From Haloarcula argentinensis DSM 12282 (lineage in GTDB: Archaea; Halobacteriota; Halobacteria; Halobacteriales; Haloarculaceae), in contig AOLX01000005.1 of NCBI GenBank assembly GCA_000336895.1, positions 1-64,000 of the forward strand: 64,000 nt of DNA, written 5' to 3'. The notes below the pieces were generated by a model, which saw only the letters and a list, made by a program, of their open reading frames with translations, did no database searches and had not been told where the DNA came from. Positions 51,549 through 60,495 of this stretch are shown piece after piece; within the stretch, counting starts at the first letter, position 1, and each line of letters opens with the position of its first letter. A program made the translations under genes and the position numbers.

Positions 51549-52472
51549 ATGACTGCTGTGGACCACGCGAACGCCGGCTATCGGCGACTGTACGGGGAGG
51601 ATGGCCTCTCGTTCGGTCTCGGATTTCCGCTCACGGGCGAACAGGAGTCCACGCCGGATATCGACGCGGAACTCCGGCTCGCAAGCCACGCTGAAGCCGT
51701 CGGATTCGACGCGCTCTGGGCGCGAGACGTCCCGACGTACTGGCCACGGTTCGGGGACGCCGGCGGGGCCTTCGACCCGTGGTCGCTGCTGTCCCACGTC
51801 GCCGCCCACACCGAGTCAGTCACACTCGGTACTGCAAGCATCGTCCTCCCGCTGCGCCATCCCATCCACGTGGCGAAGTCGGCCGCAACCGTCGACCGGC
51901 TCTCCGACGGCAGGCTCGTGCTGGGTGTCGCCTCCGGTGACCGCGACCCGGAGTATCCGGCGTTCGATGTCGACCCCGGGAACCGGGGGCAACTCGTCCG
52001 CGAAAGCGTCGACGCGCTCCGCGCACTCTGGCGAGAGGAATACCCGACGCTTGACGGCTCCTGGGGACAGATCGACGGCGAATTGGATGTTCTCCCGAAG
52101 CCAACGACGGACACGCTCCCGCTCTTTCCGACAGGTAACGCCAGACAGTCGACGGAGTGGATCGCCGAGAACGGCGACGGCTGGATATTCTATCACCTCC
52201 CCGAGTCGACGCTTGAGTCGTACCTCGACACGTGGCGGAGTCACGCTCCCGAGAAACCGTTCACGATTGCCCTTCAGGTCGAGTTTGCTGCTGATCCCAC
52301 AGCCGAACCCGAACCGCTCCATCAGGGGTATCGGGCCGGTGTCGAGTGGTTCCGGGAGTACTTCCGACGGCTCGAAGACTACGGCCTTGACCACGTCATC
52401 GTCGGCCTACGCGCCGCGGAGCCAGAAGCGACGATAACGACCTTCGCCAACGAAATCATCGACGAGCTGTGA
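51549..52472 (+). CDS. LLM-class oxidoreductase, BA3436-like subgroup
   Basis: This 307-residue luciferase-like protein begins (at ATG 51549) MTAVDHANAGYRRL and shows LSFGLGFPLTGEQ (about residues 20-32), GFDALWARDVPTYWPRFGD, LGTASIVLPLRHPIHVAKSAATVDRLSDGRL and GVASGDRDPEYPAF. This combination marks the TIGR03571-like flavin- or F420-dependent group, of unknown substrate. The long frame starting at 51345 lies over the preceding gene. It may use the reduced cofactor with the upstream NAD(P)-binding protein. Confidence 0.85.
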   Translation: MTAVDHANAGYRRLYGEDGLSFGLGFPLTGEQESTPDIDAELRLASHAEAVGFDALWARDVPTYWPRFGDAGGAFDPWSLLSHVAAHTESVTLGTASIVLPLRHPIHVAKSAATVDRLSDGRLVLGVASGDRDPEYPAFDVDPGNRGQLVRESVDALRALWREEYPTLDGSWGQIDGELDVLPKPTTDTLPLFPTGNARQSTEWIAENGDGWIFYHLPESTLESYLDTWRSHAPEKPFTIALQVEFAADPTAEPEPLHQGYRAGVEWFREYFRRLEDYGLDHVIVGLRAAEPEATITTFANEIIDEL

Positions 52473-52532
52473 CGGTCGGTGGGAAGATGTTCGTACGGAC
52501 AGCTTTCGGTGCGGCTGACCTATCGAATACTG

Positions 52533-52838
52533 ATGACCGACCGGCAGGCGGCCCTCCGCACTTTAGCTGGGGAGCTTACCGATTACGAGCCGATCACCGA
52601 CGCGTTTCTCGCAAAGAGCTTCACGGACCGGTTACTCATCGTCGACGTCCGGGACGGCGCATCCCTCCCCGCTGCCGTCACTGACAAGCTAGCTGACCGC
52701 GACCTGCGCCCGGCCGAGAGCGTGTACAGTGACGACGAGACACCCCACTCCGCTGTCGGTAACGTGGGCGATGCGACACGCCATCATTTCGTCGACGTGC
52801 GAACCCGCGGCTCACACCGCTCGTACGTCGTCGAGTGA
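52533..52838 (+). CDS. Small conserved-looking hypothetical protein
   Basis: This 101-residue protein starts at ATG 52533 (MTDRQAALRTLAGELTDYEPITDAFLAKSF). It looks alpha/beta with a DRLLIVDVRDGASLPAAVTDKL core and ends HHFVDVRTRGSHRSYVVE. It has haloarchaeal codon bias and acidic composition. I cannot name the family. It sits between the LLM gene and a divergent cupin protein. Confidence 0.7.
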   Translation: MTDRQAALRTLAGELTDYEPITDAFLAKSFTDRLLIVDVRDGASLPAAVTDKLADRDLRPAESVYSDDETPHSAVGNVGDATRHHFVDVRTRGSHRSYVVE

Positions 52839-52882
52839 CTTCGGTCATGTTGTCTGGGGTGAGAGACGAACCCGGCCGGGCG

Positions 52883-53254
52883 TTAGGGGTCGAACTTGCC
52901 CTTTTTGAGCCCTTTCCGGACCGGTTCGTGTTCCGCATCGGTCGGCGGCGGTGCGGTCACCAGTAACGCCTCTAGCCGACTGTCCGCGTCCGCTTTGACA
53001 CCGCGGTCGGTGTCGGCCTCGACGACCACCACGTCGCCCGGCTCGACCATCCGCTCCGTGCCCCCATCACGGACGACACCGGTTCCGGACTGGACGTGTA
53101 TCGCGACGTCGCTCGCGGGTGCGTGTACTGGAATAAACTGTCCGGGTTCGAAATAGCCACAGACGACTTTCATCCGGTCGTTGCGGAACACTTCGACAGC
53201 CGAGAACTGGTCGTCGTCGTATTCCCGGACGGCGTCGAAATCGGTCGCTGTCAT
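52883..53254 (-). CDS. Cupin-domain protein
   Basis: This 123-residue single-domain cupin has the two conserved strands: ...YFEPGQFIPVHAPASDVAIHVQSGTGVV (motif 1 region, His-containing) and RMVEPGDVVVVEADTDRGVKAD (motif 2, without the last His). The metal site is therefore partly degenerate: motif 1 has one His pair, but the Glu and second motif His are replaced. It starts at ATG 53254 (MTATDFDAVREYDDDQ). It may bind a small ligand rather than catalyse. Confidence 0.85.
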   Translation of the reverse strand: MTATDFDAVREYDDDQFSAVEVFRNDRMKVVCGYFEPGQFIPVHAPASDVAIHVQSGTGVVRDGGTERMVEPGDVVVVEADTDRGVKADADSRLEALLVTAPPPTDAEHEPVRKGLKKGKFDP

Positions 53255-53465
53255 CGCTCAGTCCCTCCAAGTTGCGGTATCAACGACTGTGGGTGCATCG
53301 TCACACTAAGTCGATACAATTCGCGCCAACTGAGCGGTCCTACTTCTCCTCGCTGTTGATTCATACGAGTGAGTTTGGCCACACCACGGAAAGTGCCGGT
53401 CCCGAACGGCTTCGTCCGCAGTGAGACCGTGCCCTGTGGTCGATGGGGGTAGCTCGCTTCCCAAC

Positions 53466-54068
53466 TCACTCTGCGATGTTGGGATATGACTGGTGGCTAC
53501 CCTGCGACTTTCTGGCGACCAGTTGAGCGGTGGCAGCGGTCGTTCTGTCCGTCGTCATGGTCCGCTCGTCGTAATGCAATACTGTCAGCCCGAGCCCGGC
53601 CCTGAGCAGTTCGTTCGAGGCAAACCGGTACCGGTCCCCGGAGGGGCCGCCGTCCACGTCGTCGGTCGTCCTGAGGTGGTGCTGGATGAACAGACAGCCG
53701 CCGTCGGCCAGCGCCTCGATGATATCAGGGAGGCGGTCGACGGGGCGATAGAAGCTGATCGTAATGAGGTCGTACGTCGACGTCGAGTACGCGAACGAGT
53801 CGAGGTCCGCCTGTATCCACTCGATGTCGTCTTCGAGGCCCGCTTCCCGGGCGTTTTCGCGAGCGATGCGAAGCCCCGCGCGTGATTGGTCGACCGCGTC
53901 GACGCGGTACCCGGCCGCTGCGACCGGCAGCGCGTTGCGCCCGGTGCCGGTTGCGATGTCAAGCGCCTGACCCGGCGGGAAGGTCGGCAGGTATCGTTCT
54001 AACACCGGATGTGGGTCCGGGCGCTGTGGGTACGTGCCCGCTCGGTATCGTTCATCCCAGGTCGTCAT
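53466..54068 (-). CDS. Class I SAM-dependent methyltransferase (TehB/SAM-MT-like)
   Basis: This 200-residue methyltransferase starts at ATG 54068 (MTTWDERYRAGTYPQRPDPHPVLERY), the typical opening of the TehB-like group. Motif I is ALDIATGTGRNALPVAAAGYRV, motif II DAVDQSRAGLRIA, and motif III DIEWIQADLDSFAYS. The tail beyond 175 is Thr/Arg/Ser rich. An in-frame extension to 54188 has no family resemblance. Substrate unknown; a role in tellurite or thiol detoxification is only by family analogy. Confidence 0.83.
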   Translation of the reverse strand: MTTWDERYRAGTYPQRPDPHPVLERYLPTFPPGQALDIATGTGRNALPVAAAGYRVDAVDQSRAGLRIARENAREAGLEDDIEWIQADLDSFAYSTSTYDLITISFYRPVDRLPDIIEALADGGCLFIQHHLRTTDDVDGGPSGDRYRFASNELLRAGLGLTVLHYDERTMTTDRTTAATAQLVARKSQGSHQSYPNIAE

Positions 54069-54202
54069 GCCTGCGTTAACCGCCCGCTGAGATATGAAGG
54101 CTATGGGCTGTGACACCGCTCTTGCGTTGCTTCCCATTTCCGAGCGTGACAATCTCAACTGACTTATCCCTTCGCCTGTGACCCACATACAAGCTACCAG
54201 TT

Positions 54203-55048
54203 ATGGCCAGTCAAACCGGTGTGACCAGGCGGCGGCTGCTCATCGGTCTTGGAAGCGGCCTCGGTCTGCTTGGGGGCGGTGGTGCCTACGTGTACTGGTC
54301 GTTACAGGGCGATTCTGGCGGGTACACCTCGCCGCTCTCACACCCTGTCGTTACCACGCGTGGACTCCTCAACACAGCCGAGGGGCCGGCCTTCGAGACT
54401 AGTGGTACGTGGGCGTTCGACGATGCGTCGGCGGTGTTCCTGTTCGTCCACGGATTCAGTACCGACGCTGAGAGGGCGCGCGACAACGCCTATACGGCTC
54501 AGGTAGCGCTTGACGGAACACGGCCCACACCGGTCGTCGCGTACAGTTGGGAGTCCGACGTCGAATGGGAGCAGGCGAAGACCAACGCCGCGGCGAACAG
54601 TACTCCCCTTGCCCAGTGGTTAGTCGAGTGGGCCGAAACCGACGGGCGACCCGTCCACTTGCTCGCGCATTCACTCGGCGCACGGGTGACCGGTGAAACA
54701 CTTCGCGTGCTTGCAGAGCAAGGGATGACAGACGCGCTCGCCTCGGTATCACTGCTCGGTGGCGCTATTCCCTACGATAGTGTGATTCAGGGTGGCAGAT
54801 ACGGCGACGCTATCGGGGCTGTTGACGTCCCGGTGTCGAACTTCTACAGCCACAACGACAAGGTCCTCTCGTGGGTGTACCGAGCGTCGGACCGGACCCA
54901 CGCCGTCGGCCACGCTGGGACTCGTGATGCGGGGCCGCTTCCCGGCGGTTATCAAGACGTGAACGTCTCTGATCTCGTTGCCGATCACTACTCGTACTTC
55001 GAACCGGGTGAGGGCTGTCTGGCGCGTGTCGTTGCCGAAATCGAGTGA
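54203..55048 (+). CDS. Tat-exported alpha/beta hydrolase (DUF900-like)
   Basis: This 281-residue protein has a twin-arginine signal (VTRRRLLIGLGSGLGLL, residues 7-24) and a hydrophobic core without a lipobox Cys, so it is probably anchored or secreted outside the cell. The mature region shows AVFLFVHGFSTDAERA (oxyanion HG), the nucleophile elbow LLAHSLGARV (Ser in AHSLG) and a late DVNVSDLVADHYSYFEP segment with a candidate catalytic His. DUF900-type esterases and lipases are near relatives. Start ATG 54203. Confidence 0.85.
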   Translation: MASQTGVTRRRLLIGLGSGLGLLGGGGAYVYWSLQGDSGGYTSPLSHPVVTTRGLLNTAEGPAFETSGTWAFDDASAVFLFVHGFSTDAERARDNAYTAQVALDGTRPTPVVAYSWESDVEWEQAKTNAAANSTPLAQWLVEWAETDGRPVHLLAHSLGARVTGETLRVLAEQGMTDALASVSLLGGAIPYDSVIQGGRYGDAIGAVDVPVSNFYSHNDKVLSWVYRASDRTHAVGHAGTRDAGPLPGGYQDVNVSDLVADHYSYFEPGEGCLARVVAEIE

Positions 55049-55153
55049 TGTGGCTCTGTTTTCTGCTGCTAGTAGAATTATATACGGCGGAAGTGTTGTG
55101 CTCCCTATGGGAACCGCTGGCAGGCCAAAGGCTGCGACACACTGGAGCGAGAT

Positions 55154-55399
55154 ATGACCCTCTTTACTGCCGTTGTCGTCTTCGTGGTGGGATTGCTCTC
55201 GGGTGTCGTCGTCCGGTGGGTCGCCGGTCTCGCTGCCGCGTTCGCGCTCGTTCTGGTACTGTTGGGGGCGACCACACCGGATATCGGTCTGATAAACTTC
55301 GTGCTCGAACAGTACTACCAGGGTAACGAGCTGCTGTTTCTTGCCGGACTGTTGTTCGGGCTGGACGCTGAACATACGAGAGATGCCGTTGAGGGTTGA
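55154..55399 (+). CDS. Small membrane protein
   Basis: This 81-residue protein has three hydrophobic stretches (MTLFTAVVVFVVGLLSGVVVRWVAGLAAAFALVLVLLG and ELLFLAGLLFGLDAE), giving two or three helices. It starts at ATG 55154. No family is recognisable. It follows the hydrolase gene by 105 bp and may form an operon with it. Confidence 0.65.
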   Translation: MTLFTAVVVFVVGLLSGVVVRWVAGLAAAFALVLVLLGATTPDIGLINFVLEQYYQGNELLFLAGLLFGLDAEHTRDAVEG

Positions 55400-55913
55400 C
55401 GCCTCGCTCTCGGAGTCGCATTGAACTGCAATCTACAGGCTGAATACCTACCGCAGACGATTGCCTTCCGTCGATTGGGTGTGACATTGTCGTTGTCCCA
55501 GACAGGACGCGGCTACGCTTCTGGATAACACAGATATACGAATGGTGGATATCGCTGTCGCACATGAGTGAGTCGGTGGGCGTTCTGAGTAGTGTCTCGA
55601 CCATCGAAGCCATAGACGGCGGAAAGCCCGAAGAAATTCGACCCTCACATAGCGACCGGTGGTACCTCCCGGGCAGTGTCGTGTACGACCCCGGTTGTCC
55701 GGATGTCTGGCGGGGAACGGCGCTATCTCAAAACCAAAGCCGGCGTCACCAATTGTATAGCTATTCGGAACAGCTATTCGGCTATACCAATATCTCGCTT
55801 CTTCCCTATCAACAGCTGTATGGCCAAAGCAATGTGTGGGCCCGTCGCACAAAATGTGTTTTAATCCTTCACGAAGTCTATCACGGTGGCCTATCGAGTG
55901 TCCCGATGTAACT
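55400..55913. other. 514-bp intergenic region with local repeats
   Basis: No convincing gene. A frame at 55564-55911 (115 residues) has haloarchaeal-like codons only in its first 55 or so residues and is doubtful. A local structure at 55756-55786 contains AGCTATTCGG twice (55759-55768, 55772-55781) bounded by TATAGC and GCTATA. The AIM24 gene start follows. Confidence 0.5.
55564..55911 (+). CDS. Doubtful small ORF, 115 aa
   Basis: The frame starts at ATG 55564 and its first 55 codons favour G/C at third positions (…SHSDRWYLPGSVVYDPGCP…); after that it becomes compositionally random and crosses the 55756-55786 repeats. It has no family I recognise. It could be a decayed gene or a chance frame; a TATA-like AGATATACG lies about 33 nt upstream. 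Confidence 0.22.
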   Translation: MSESVGVLSSVSTIEAIDGGKPEEIRPSHSDRWYLPGSVVYDPGCPDVWRGTALSQNQSRRHQLYSYSEQLFGYTNISLLPYQQLYGQSNVWARRTKCVLILHEVYHGGLSSVPM

Positions 55914-56585
55914 ATGGACTTACAGGAATTTGTCCGCTCCAACGCCCCCGAAGATGGTGGCGATGGCTTCCAGAAAGAGAACAACAGGCTGCTCGACATC
56001 CCGCTCGACGGAACGGTGATGGTCAAAGCCGGGTCGATGGTCGCGTACACCGGCGAGGTCACGTTCACTGGCAAGTCCTCGGCGGAAGGCGGCATCACGG
56101 GCTTTGTCAAGGAGGCCGTGAGCGGCGAAGGGACGCCAGTCATGGAGGCTGAAGGAAACGGCCATCTCTACGTGGCCGAGAACGGCAAGAAGGTACAGGT
56201 GCTGACTCTCGCTGACGGGGAATCGATATCGGTCAACGGGACTGACGTGCTCGCGTTCGACTCAACTATCGACTACGAAATCAATACAGTCGGTAGTCTC
56301 TCCGGCATGGCCGCCGGTGGGCTGACGAACGTCTACCTCACCGGCCCCGGCGAAGTCGCACTGACGACACACGGCGACCCACTGGTGATGACGCCGCCGG
56401 TGTTCACCGACCCGGATGCGACCGTTGCGTGGAGTTCGAACCTCTCACCGTCTATCGAGATGAACAAGACGTTCGAAATCGGCCAGACTTCCGGGGAATC
56501 AATCCAGATGGAGTTCACCGGCGACGACGGCTTCGTCGTCATCCAGCCGAACGAGGAAGGGTCTGTCACACAGAGCCAGAGCTAA
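55914..56585 (+). CDS. AIM24-family (TRAP-like) protein
   Basis: This 223-residue beta-rich protein belongs to the AIM24/TRAP-related group. Features are MVKAGSMVAYTGEVTFTGK, GTPVMEAEGNGHLYVAENGKKVQVL, ESISVNGTDVLAFDSTIDYEI and the turn GGLTNVYLTGPGEVALTTHGDPL. In mitochondria AIM24 organises cristae; bacterial and archaeal roles are unclear. Start is ATG 55914 (MDLQEFVRSNAPEDG); the long frame from 55836 adds basic, unrelated sequence. Confidence 0.88.
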   Translation: MDLQEFVRSNAPEDGGDGFQKENNRLLDIPLDGTVMVKAGSMVAYTGEVTFTGKSSAEGGITGFVKEAVSGEGTPVMEAEGNGHLYVAENGKKVQVLTLADGESISVNGTDVLAFDSTIDYEINTVGSLSGMAAGGLTNVYLTGPGEVALTTHGDPLVMTPPVFTDPDATVAWSSNLSPSIEMNKTFEIGQTSGESIQMEFTGDDGFVVIQPNEEGSVTQSQS

Positions 56586-56599
56586 CGGCCGCTGTGCTG

Positions 56600-57265
56600 T
56601 CACGTCGAAGACACCGAGCGCTTGCGGAGCCGTCCCCGAACGAACGGACGGATCGGTGTGACGCCGAGGTTGAGTCGTTCGATTTCGACGACGTCGAACG
56701 ACCGGTCCGCGACGAGTCGCGTCCCCGTCTGCCGGGTGAGATGACAACCGCCGGCAAGGCGTTTCCAGAGCGGTGTGAGCGCTGACTGTAGCCCAGCGCG
56801 CCATCCGTCGTCGATGACGTGCTCGAAGAAACGCAGTTCGCCGCCGGGTTTGAGTACACGGGTGATTTCATTCATCGCGGATTCGATGTCCGGAATCGTA
56901 CAGAACACCATCGAGGCGACGACGATGTCGAAGGATTCGTCGTCGTACGGGAGAGCTTCCGCCGGTGACGACTCGATATGGATCGGCGTGGCCTGCGCGG
57001 TCGCCTTCTCTGTTGCCTGCCGCCGCATGTGTGGGTCCGGCTCGACAGCGTGAAACTCCGTCGAGGCGGTCGCCACGCTATCGAAATACGGAAACATCGC
57101 GCCGGTTCCAGCGCCGAGGTCCAGCACCGTTCCATCCAGATCCGCTACCAGATACTCACGATGTGGCCGTAGGAGGGTCCGTTCGATGAGCGTCGTTGCC
57201 GGATCGTAGATCGCTGCAAACAGCGGCGACGAGGGATTCTGACTGGCGTTCGGCTCTGTGGACAT
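56600..57265 (-). CDS. Class I SAM-dependent methyltransferase (UbiE-like)
   Basis: This 221-residue methyltransferase starts at ATG 57265 (MSTEPNASQNPSSPLFAAIYDP). Motif I is VLDLGAGTGAMFPYF, motif II HAVEPDPHMRRQA, motif III FDIVVASMVFCTIPDIESAMNEITRVLKPGGELRFFEHV, typical of UbiE/menG-like and phospholipid methyltransferases. The C-terminus (GWRAGLQSALTPLWKRLAGGCHLTRQTG) resembles the haloarchaeal and plant-type branch acting on phosphoethanolamine or quinone substrates. Specific substrate unknown. Confidence 0.87.
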   Translation of the reverse strand: MSTEPNASQNPSSPLFAAIYDPATTLIERTLLRPHREYLVADLDGTVLDLGAGTGAMFPYFDSVATASTEFHAVEPDPHMRRQATEKATAQATPIHIESSPAEALPYDDESFDIVVASMVFCTIPDIESAMNEITRVLKPGGELRFFEHVIDDGWRAGLQSALTPLWKRLAGGCHLTRQTGTRLVADRSFDVVEIERLNLGVTPIRPFVRGRLRKRSVSST

Positions 57266-57341
57266 AGCAGTAGTACCGGTGGCTCCCCTGAAAGCATTGG
57301 TTCACTCGAAGAGTATCACACGCGCTCGCCACCCACTGCTG

Positions 57342-58811
57342 TCAGTCTCCATCCGCCGACATCTCGACGCCCGCTTCGTCAATATCGACTTTGGCTTCGG
57401 TGAGGTTGCTGTCTCGCCACGTTCCGCGTCGATACCAGCCGTAGGCAATGAGCGCCCCTGCGACGTTCGAGACGGCGAACGATATCCAGATGCCGGTTTC
57501 GCCGAGCGGCACAGCGGCGAACCACGCAATCGGGAAGCGGATGATCCCGAGCATCAACACCGAGATTGCTGCGGCGGTGAGCGTCTTCCCGGCACCACGG
57601 AAGCTCCCGGTGTAGGCCCGCATGATGCCGATGAAGCCGAAGGAAAGCGCGACGTAACGGAGGAACTGCGTCGTGATTTCGACAACCTCGGGGTCCGTCG
57701 TGAACAGGTCGGCTATCGGTGCAGCGGTGAACCAGACGAGGACTCCAGCCAGGGTGAGCACGCCGAAAAGCACCGTCGCCGCGAGGCCGGCCGCTTTCGC
57801 TGCTCGGTCCGGTTTGTCGGCCCCCATGTTCTGACCGGTCATCGTCTCGACGCCGCGGGCGACTGCGATAGCTGGCAGGAAGACAACCGAGAACACGCGC
57901 GTCCCGATGCCGTAGGCGGCGACGACTGTGTCCGGGAACATCGCGACGATGACCAGCAGCAGATTCATCGACAGTGCACGGCCCGTCCCCTCGATGGAGG
58001 CGGGCAGGCCAATGCGAACGAGCCGGCGGAGATACGACAGGTCTGGAGCCATATCACGGAGGTGAATCTGGACGCCGCGGTTTCCTCGGAACATGATCGC
58101 CAGCCCGACGACCAGCGCCAGCGCCCGCGAAAAGACGGTCGCGATGGCGGCCCCTTCGATCCCGAGCTCGGGGAACGAGACTGTCCCGACGAGCGGCGCG
58201 TTTTCGACGACGGTCCAGCCGAATATCAGGAACGGGTCGATGATGATGTTGAGGACTACTGAGCCGAACATGACGAGCATCGGCGTGATCGTGTCGCCGT
58301 AGCCCCGCATGAGCGCGACGAAGACGAAGAAGCCGAACATGAACAGCAGGCCCAGCGAAATGACTTCCATGTAGCTGGTCGCCATGGGCAGGACATCTTC
58401 TGACGCGCCCATCAGGCTGAGAAACGTATCGACGCCGAGATAGCCCGCGATGCCGAGAACGAACGAGACGATGACGGCGAACGTCACCGTCTGTGAGGCG
58501 GCGTACTCAGCGTCGCGCTCCTCGCCCGCACCGGTAAACTGCGCGACGAGGACGCTGCCGGCGACGGATATCCCCATTCCAAGCGAGATGAGGAGAAATA
58601 CCATCGGGAACGCGAAGCTGATTGCCGCCAGCGCATCAGTGCTGTATTGGCCGAGCCAGAACGTGTCTGCGAGGTTGTACGCGGTCTGGAAGAGATTTGT
58701 GATGACAATCGGCATCGAGAGGAAGAACAGCGGCTTCCCGATGCCACCCGACGTGAGGTCGAACTCTTCGGGACCCTTGAACAGAGCACCAACGCGACTT
58801 CGAATCCCCAT
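57342..58811 (-). CDS. MATE-family multidrug/sodium efflux transporter
   Basis: This 489-residue membrane protein has the twelve-helix MATE layout. It starts at ATG 58811 (MGIRSRVGALFKGPEEF) followed by LTSGGIGKPLFFLSMPIVITNLFQTAYNLADTFWLGQ, the family's first two helices, and includes AFPMVFLLISLGMGISVAGSVLVAQFTGAG and GRALSMNLLLVIVAMFPDTVVAAYGIGTRVFSV. It exports organic cations or drugs using Na+ or H+. Its start overlaps the TetR-family gene stop at 58811, so the two form an operon with the regulator first. Confidence 0.92.
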   Translation of the reverse strand: MGIRSRVGALFKGPEEFDLTSGGIGKPLFFLSMPIVITNLFQTAYNLADTFWLGQYSTDALAAISFAFPMVFLLISLGMGISVAGSVLVAQFTGAGEERDAEYAASQTVTFAVIVSFVLGIAGYLGVDTFLSLMGASEDVLPMATSYMEVISLGLLFMFGFFVFVALMRGYGDTITPMLVMFGSVVLNIIIDPFLIFGWTVVENAPLVGTVSFPELGIEGAAIATVFSRALALVVGLAIMFRGNRGVQIHLRDMAPDLSYLRRLVRIGLPASIEGTGRALSMNLLLVIVAMFPDTVVAAYGIGTRVFSVVFLPAIAVARGVETMTGQNMGADKPDRAAKAAGLAATVLFGVLTLAGVLVWFTAAPIADLFTTDPEVVEITTQFLRYVALSFGFIGIMRAYTGSFRGAGKTLTAAAISVLMLGIIRFPIAWFAAVPLGETGIWISFAVSNVAGALIAYGWYRRGTWRDSNLTEAKVDIDEAGVEMSADGD

Positions 58812-59410
58812 CAGCGGGTCGCCTCCACTGGCGTGTCCGTCAGGAGATGGGTCTCAGCGTATCGCGTAATCGTTTCGTTGAATCTGTCTATCGAACGGTC
58901 TGTGGCGACGTGTCGGGTATGGGCACCTGTGATCGCCGTCACGAGGAACTCCGCTGCGACGGCCGGCTTGACCGCGCTATCGAACTCCCCGGTTTCGACG
59001 CCGGCCGCGATAATTTCCCGCAACTGGTCAAAGAGAGCAGCATCGAACTTGGCCAGTTGTGTCCGGAAAGCGTCGTTGTACGGGGCCTGTGCCTTTATTT
59101 CGAGTAACGCTGTTCTGAACTCCTGACCGGGCGTCCGCCGCCCATCGGTGAGAACTGTATCCAACAGCGAATCGAGTTCTTCCCGCGGCGTGTTCCCGTC
59201 TACTCCCGCTATTTTTGCAGTGTATCGTTCGTACAAGAAGTCCAGAAACTCCGCAAAGAGGTTCTCTTTACTGTCGTAGTAGTAGTGAATAGACGCTTTG
59301 CTCCGGTCTGCCTCGTCAGCGATGTCCTTGACCGTGAGCGCGGCGTACCCGTGCTGGCAGAGGGCGCGGTACGTCGCCTCGAGAATTTCGGTAGCTGTAT
59401 CGTCATCCAT
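58811..59410 (-). CDS. TetR/AcrR-family repressor, co-operonic with MATE exporter
   Basis: This 199-residue regulator has an N-terminal HTH (YAALTVKDIADEADRSKASIHYYYDSKENLFAEFLDFL, residues about 20-55) and the helical ligand-binding half (DTVLTDGRRTPGQEFRTALLEIKAQAPYN). Start ATG 59410 (MDDDTATEILEATYRAL). It overlaps the MATE gene (stop 58811). It is divergent from a second TetR-type gene at 59588 with which it shares strong sequence similarity. A dyad ACTAACCGATTAGT at 59430-59443, close to its promoter, is a candidate operator. Confidence 0.88.
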   Translation of the reverse strand: MDDDTATEILEATYRALCQHGYAALTVKDIADEADRSKASIHYYYDSKENLFAEFLDFLYERYTAKIAGVDGNTPREELDSLLDTVLTDGRRTPGQEFRTALLEIKAQAPYNDAFRTQLAKFDAALFDQLREIIAAGVETGEFDSAVKPAVAAEFLVTAITGAHTRHVATDRSIDRFNETITRYAETHLLTDTPVEATR

Positions 59411-59429
59411 GGCGGCTGTGACAAAACTT

Positions 59430-59443
59430 ACTAACCGATTAGT
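59430..59443. promoter_or_regulatory. Candidate TetR operator, ACTAA-N4-TTAGT dyad
   Basis: ACTAACCGATTAGT has perfect 5-bp arms and lies 20 nt upstream of the TetR gene start (59410), inside its likely promoter. A related ACTAACTAAT stretch occurs at 59515-59524 nearer the divergent gene. This pattern suits autoregulation of the pair. Confidence 0.55.
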
Positions 59444-59587
59444 CAAAAACGCTTTGAAGTACACAATCTGAGATAAAGGCGATAATTAGATATATTCGGC
59501 CGAATTCAGACTTACTAACTAATAATTCAGTCCGTAATAGCATATAGGTCACAACGGTTATCCAACCATGGGCGAAACTGTTAGCCA

Positions 59588-60178
59588 ATGGGTGGACCAT
59601 CGGACCGCACCTTCTCGGAACAGACCGAGGAGATAATGCAGGCAACCTACCGGGCGTTGCGCGAACATGGGTATGCTGATCTCACAATAAAACGAATCGC
59701 GGACGAGTACGGCAAATCGACGGCCGCAGTGCACTACTACTACGACACGAAGGACGACCTTCTTGCGGCCTTTCTCGATTATCTACTGGAGCGGTTCGTC
59801 GATTCGATCCACGACGTCGAGACAACGGACCCCGAAGCCCGACTGGAAATATTGCTCGATGAACTGCTCGTCAAACCACAGGAAAACCCTGATCTCTCGG
59901 TCGCCTTGCTAGAGATGCGGAGTCAAGCACCGTACAAGGAGGCGTTCAGTGACCGATTCCGCCAGAACGACGAGTACATTCGCTATCTGCTCAAGGCGGT
60001 CATCAATCATGGGATCGACGAGGGTGTGTTCACCGACGTCGATGCGGATCACGTTACTCGTTCGCTGCTGACAATCATCGACGGTGCCCGGACCCGCGCC
60101 GTGATGCTAGACGATACCGAGGAACTCGAAACGGCCCGGCAGACGGCGAGTGAGTACGCCGACGCCATGTTACAGTAA
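59588..60178 (+). CDS. TetR/AcrR-family regulator (divergent paralogue)
   Basis: This 196-residue protein has the HTH YADLTIKRIADEYGKSTAAVHYYYDTKDDLLAAFLDYL at residues about 24-61 and a C-terminal ligand domain with LEMRSQAPYKEAFSDRFRQND, which aligns block by block with the neighbour at 58811-59410. It starts at ATG 59588. The shared divergent region of 177 bp contains AT-rich DNA and repeats of the TTAGT type. No target gene is obvious downstream; its main target may be the MATE operon. Confidence 0.88.
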   Translation: MGGPSDRTFSEQTEEIMQATYRALREHGYADLTIKRIADEYGKSTAAVHYYYDTKDDLLAAFLDYLLERFVDSIHDVETTDPEARLEILLDELLVKPQENPDLSVALLEMRSQAPYKEAFSDRFRQNDEYIRYLLKAVINHGIDEGVFTDVDADHVTRSLLTIIDGARTRAVMLDDTEELETARQTASEYADAMLQ

Positions 60179-60495
60179 TCGTCCAGTGGTCAACTGTCTT
60201 GTAACTGTTTCAGGCCGTCCCGATAACACCAACTGTGGGTTGTCTGAACCTTGATCCCACAGCCAACACAACCTGTTAATCGGAGACCAACCACCGCCAC
60301 AATAGCCGGGACGTTTGCGAGTGCCTGCAAGGCGAACAGTCTGACTCAAGTAACCTCTTGGAACGCTGGCGCTGTCTCACCTTTGAACTGGGGATACAGC
60401 GGCTTCGGGCCGTGGTTGTGGTGATGAATCAACTCCCGGTGTTCGGCTCGTCTACGTCTCGAAGGTTGGCCCGTGTCGCTGCGCGCCGGCCACTC
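60179..60495. other. 317-bp region downstream of the TetR gene, no gene supported
   Basis: I see no reliable ORF or RNA gene. On the minus strand a short frame (about 60354-60480) encodes HRELIHHHNHGPKPLYPQF before a stop, which may be chance or a remnant. It separates the plus-strand regulator from the convergent membrane protein gene. Confidence 0.5.

Noticed and set aside
60354..60480. Minus-strand fragment ending HNHGPKPLYPQF that might be a transposase or enzyme remnant
   Set aside because: Too short, no matching family recognised, and no terminal repeats or flanking duplication.
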